Assembly (NCBI GenBank): GCA_000758905.1
Contig: JRNA01000003.1
Coordinates: 1 to 64,000 of the forward strand
Reading direction: 5' to 3'
DNA from: Clostridiales bacterium S5-A14a
Lineage (GTDB): Bacteria > Bacillota > Clostridia > Peptostreptococcales > Anaerovoracaceae
Length of the DNA stretch: 64,000 nucleotides
Position 1 is the stretch's first letter; the number at the start of each line of letters is the position of its first letter. A model generated the notes under the pieces. That model did not search any database, was not told the DNA's origin, and saw nothing but the letters and a program-made list of their open reading frames with translations. Shown here piece after piece: positions 62,110-64,000 of the stretch. The translations under genes and the position numbers were made by a program.

Positions 62110-62868
62110 ATGATGTACAAAATACGCAAGATGTCGGAGGGTGTGTCGATAAAGGTGAAATATGAATCAGGCGAGAGTATCGACAGACTGGAACTAGCGA
62201 GATTTTCGAATGCGAATCTGGGCTCTTTTATTAGCGATGCTGAAATTAGGGGCAGATGGGTGGTTGCACAGACTAACTGGGAAGTCACATTGTCGGAATA
62301 CCTAGAAAACAATCTGAATCTACAGGCAATTGTTTTGTTGCTAAAGCAGTGTATCGACCTCGTTGAGGACATCGTAAAGAATAATTTTCTTTTAATGTAT
62401 GTGGATTTTGATTTGGAACACGTGTGGGTGAGCAATTTTGAGGCTTTACAATTTCTTTATTTGCCAGCAGAAGAGGAGAGACAAAACTCGGGATTTATGA
62501 ATTTCTTTGAGAGGGTGATCAGGGGAATTAAGGTTTCGGACAGCCTTGAGAAAGAGATTTTGAGAGAAATCATATATAAGGTAGAGAGAATGCCGTTTTT
62601 TAGCAGTCGCCAGTTAAGAGCAATCATTGACTCCGTCGAGAGGAAGTATGAGGAAGTGCTGGCGAAAAGGCAGAATGAAAAAGTAGAGGAAGCACCAGTT
62701 GGCACTTCCTCAGTTGGTCCGAATATTTATAATCTCAGCACCGGAGAAATAATAATGTATAATCCGGGCGATTTGATTGTTTTCTCAGATCGGAACTTAC
62801 TAGATAGAGAATTACTTGATAAGGACATCTCCTGTCATTTCGCTAGGGACATCGAGCCCCATCAGTGA
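62110..62868 (+). CDS. DUF6382-like protein without FHA domain
   Basis: 252 residues. The N-terminal 190 residues resemble the DUF6382-type domain found in front of FHA domains in Firmicutes (LLKQCIDLVEDIVKNNFLLMYVDFDLEHVWVSNFEALQFLYLPAEEE). The expected C-terminal FHA domain is absent. The tail is short and acidic and ends PGDLIVFSDRNLLDRELLDKDISCHFARDIEPHQ. Its last 57 nt overlap the end of gpmI on the other strand, so the 3' end may have been truncated or read through into gpmI. AGGAGG is 13 nt before ATG 62110. Confidence 0.55.
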   Translation: MMYKIRKMSEGVSIKVKYESGESIDRLELARFSNANLGSFISDAEIRGRWVVAQTNWEVTLSEYLENNLNLQAIVLLLKQCIDLVEDIVKNNFLLMYVDFDLEHVWVSNFEALQFLYLPAEEERQNSGFMNFFERVIRGIKVSDSLEKEILREIIYKVERMPFFSSRQLRAIIDSVERKYEEVLAKRQNEKVEEAPVGTSSVGPNIYNLSTGEIIMYNPGDLIVFSDRNLLDRELLDKDISCHFARDIEPHQ

Positions 62869-64000
62869 GAGCAGGGTTGGTGCGATATCCGCAAGCTTGC
62901 CCCAAGGACCCTGTGGTTCCATTACCTTGGAATTTTCTCTTCCAGCGATATATTCTCCCCAGCCAGATGCCATTTCCTTGAACTCACAAGGATTGTTGCT
63001 TATGTGAACAAGGGGCACGAGATTTAGAGAATGTGATGTTACAACATTGTCGTCTTCGTCGATCATCACGTCTGAATTTCCGTGGTCTGCTGTTAAGAGG
63101 ATTTGACCATCGAGAGAAAGAACGCAGTCGACGATTTCAGATACGAGGGTGTCAAGCTTTTCAACGGCCTTTATGGCCGCATCCATAACGCCTGTGTGGC
63201 CAACCATGTCAGAGTTTGCGAAATTCAAAATTATCAAATCATATTTTTCAGATTTAACGGCATCTATTACGTTTTCCGCTACTTCGGGTGCACTCATCTC
63301 TGGCTGCAAATCGTATGTTGCAACGCTAGGAGATTTGATGAGGATTCTGTCCTCACCCTCATAAGGCTTTTCGACACCACCGTTAAAGAAGAATGTAACA
63401 TGGGCGTACTTTTCCGTTTCGGCAATCCTCAGTTGCTTGAGTCCGAGCGACGAGATGTATTCGCCGAGGGTGTTCTTGATGTGCCTAGGCGGATATGCAA
63501 CATGCACGTTTTTTATCGTTGCGTCGTAGACCGTCATTGTTACATAGTGGAGATCTTTAAACAAAGTTGGACGGTTTAGTCCCTCTAGCTCTGTGTCTAC
63601 GAAGGATCTTGTGATTTCTCTTGCTCTATCAGGCCTAAAGTTGAACATGATGATTGAATCGCCGTCCCTTACAGGCTTTGCACCGCGAATGAATGTAGGG
63701 GTAACAAATTCATCGGTTTCGTCGCGAGAGTATGCGGCTTTGAGTGCCTCGGATGCCGAGTCAGCTAGCAGATATTTAGCCTCTTCCTCAGGATTTTCAC
63801 CCATGGTTAAGGCATCGTATGCGATCTGGACACGCTCCAATCGCTTGTCCCTATCCATGCCGAAGTATCTTCCGCCGATGGATGCAATTTTGCCGATGCC
63901 AAGCTCAGAAATTTTCTTTTCGAGAGCATCGATGTACTGACCTGCACACTGCGGCGGCACATCTCTTCCGTCCAAAAATGCGTGGATATAGACTTCTTTG
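62812..64000 (-). CDS. gpmI: 2,3-bisphosphoglycerate-independent phosphoglycerate mutase (partial, 5' end outside window)
   Basis: The C-terminal roughly 395 residues; coding continues off the right edge (the visible start is HAFLDGRDVPPQCAG in mid-protein, so no start codon is assigned). It shows GGRYFGMDRDKRLERVQIAYDAL, IMFNFRPDRAREITRSF, FFNGGVEKPYEGEDRILI, ILNFANSDMVGHTGVMDAAIKAVE and LLTADHGNSDVM, the metal-binding and phosphoserine-region motifs of GpmI. Interconverts 3- and 2-phosphoglycerate in glycolysis. The 3' end overlaps the convergent DUF6382-like gene. Confidence 0.96.
   Translation of the reverse strand, partial: KEVYIHAFLDGRDVPPQCAGQYIDALEKKISELGIGKIASIGGRYFGMDRDKRLERVQIAYDALTMGENPEEEAKYLLADSASEALKAAYSRDETDEFVTPTFIRGAKPVRDGDSIIMFNFRPDRAREITRSFVDTELEGLNRPTLFKDLHYVTMTVYDATIKNVHVAYPPRHIKNTLGEYISSLGLKQLRIAETEKYAHVTFFFNGGVEKPYEGEDRILIKSPSVATYDLQPEMSAPEVAENVIDAVKSEKYDLIILNFANSDMVGHTGVMDAAIKAVEKLDTLVSEIVDCVLSLDGQILLTADHGNSDVMIDEDDNVVTSHSLNLVPLVHISNNPCEFKEMASGWGEYIAGRENSKVMEPQGPWGKLADIAPTLLSLMGLDVPSEMTGDVLIK

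Noticed and set aside
63103-63579. 158-codon plus-strand frame inside gpmI
   Set aside because: Antisense shadow of a conserved glycolytic gene.

Overview
The window looks like a chromosomal segment of a low-GC, strictly anaerobic, amino-acid- and peptide-fermenting Clostridia member. An Anaerovoracaceae / old Family XIII type is my guess. The evidence is a near-complete lysine fermentation cluster (lysine 2,3-aminomutase, beta-lysine 5,6-aminomutase, 3,5-diaminohexanoate dehydrogenase, 3-aminobutyryl-CoA ammonia-lyase), an arginine deiminase pathway, pyruvate formate-lyase with its activase, ferrous iron uptake by FeoAB, and no respiratory genes. No rRNA, tRNA, CRISPR array or intact transposon was recognised.

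Layout. 1-80: paired hairpins at the window edge, possibly the end of an IS605-like element. 0.3-2.0 kb: PadR / DUF1700 / DUF4097 envelope-stress-type operon. 2.1-5.7 kb (minus strand): LuxR-type response regulator, its histidine kinase, and a second kinase-like 7TM gene broken by a G-tract frameshift and an in-frame TAG. 5.9-10.3 kb: SPFH/SHOCT protein, zinc-ribbon membrane protein, lipoprotein and a DUF4428-like protein. 10.5-13.2 kb: a long leader, then panD-panC and a BASS transporter. 13.2-31.7 kb: the lysine-fermentation region, with an Opp/Dpp peptide ABC transporter in its middle. 32.4-35.4 kb: GntR regulator, DDAH-like hydrolase and an ArcD-like antiporter. 35.5-38.8 kb (minus strand): a small desulforedoxin-like protein, a PfkB kinase, a catalytically degenerate acyltransferase and a threonine-aldolase-like enzyme. 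38.9-42.5 kb: the feo operon and a DtxR-type regulator. 42.6-48.2 kb: Na/Pi cotransporter, MreB, THUMP methyltransferase, MocR regulator. 48.4-51.9 kb: arginine deiminase pathway (OTC, ADI, carbamate kinase). 52-57.7 kb: U32 peptidase family protein, pflB, pflA. 57.9-62 kb: a giant BspA-like surface protein with an FMN-binding domain. 62.1-64 kb: an FHA-associated-type protein and the partial gpmI.

The most interesting object is the gene at 13946-16060. It is a sigma54-dependent activator (AAA+ plus Fis-type HTH) whose sensory N-terminus is a degenerate copy of the lysine-fermentation enzyme 3,5-diaminohexanoate dehydrogenase (Kdd). The glycine-rich nucleotide-binding loop that is intact in both Kdd enzymes of this window is lost in the regulator. 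A textbook -24/-12 promoter lies directly downstream, in front of one of the two kdd genes. Two copies of an 18-bp TGAAC-N8-GTTC dyad flank the regulator's own promoter. This suggests that a catabolic enzyme was turned into a sensor of its own pathway metabolite.

A second regulatory link is visible by eye. A GTTAGCA-N4-CTAAC operator overlaps the start regions of both the feo operon and the giant surface-protein gene, so that adhesin/flavoprotein is probably iron regulated. kce, the cleavage enzyme that completes the lysine pathway, and panB/panE, which make pantoate, are not in the window.
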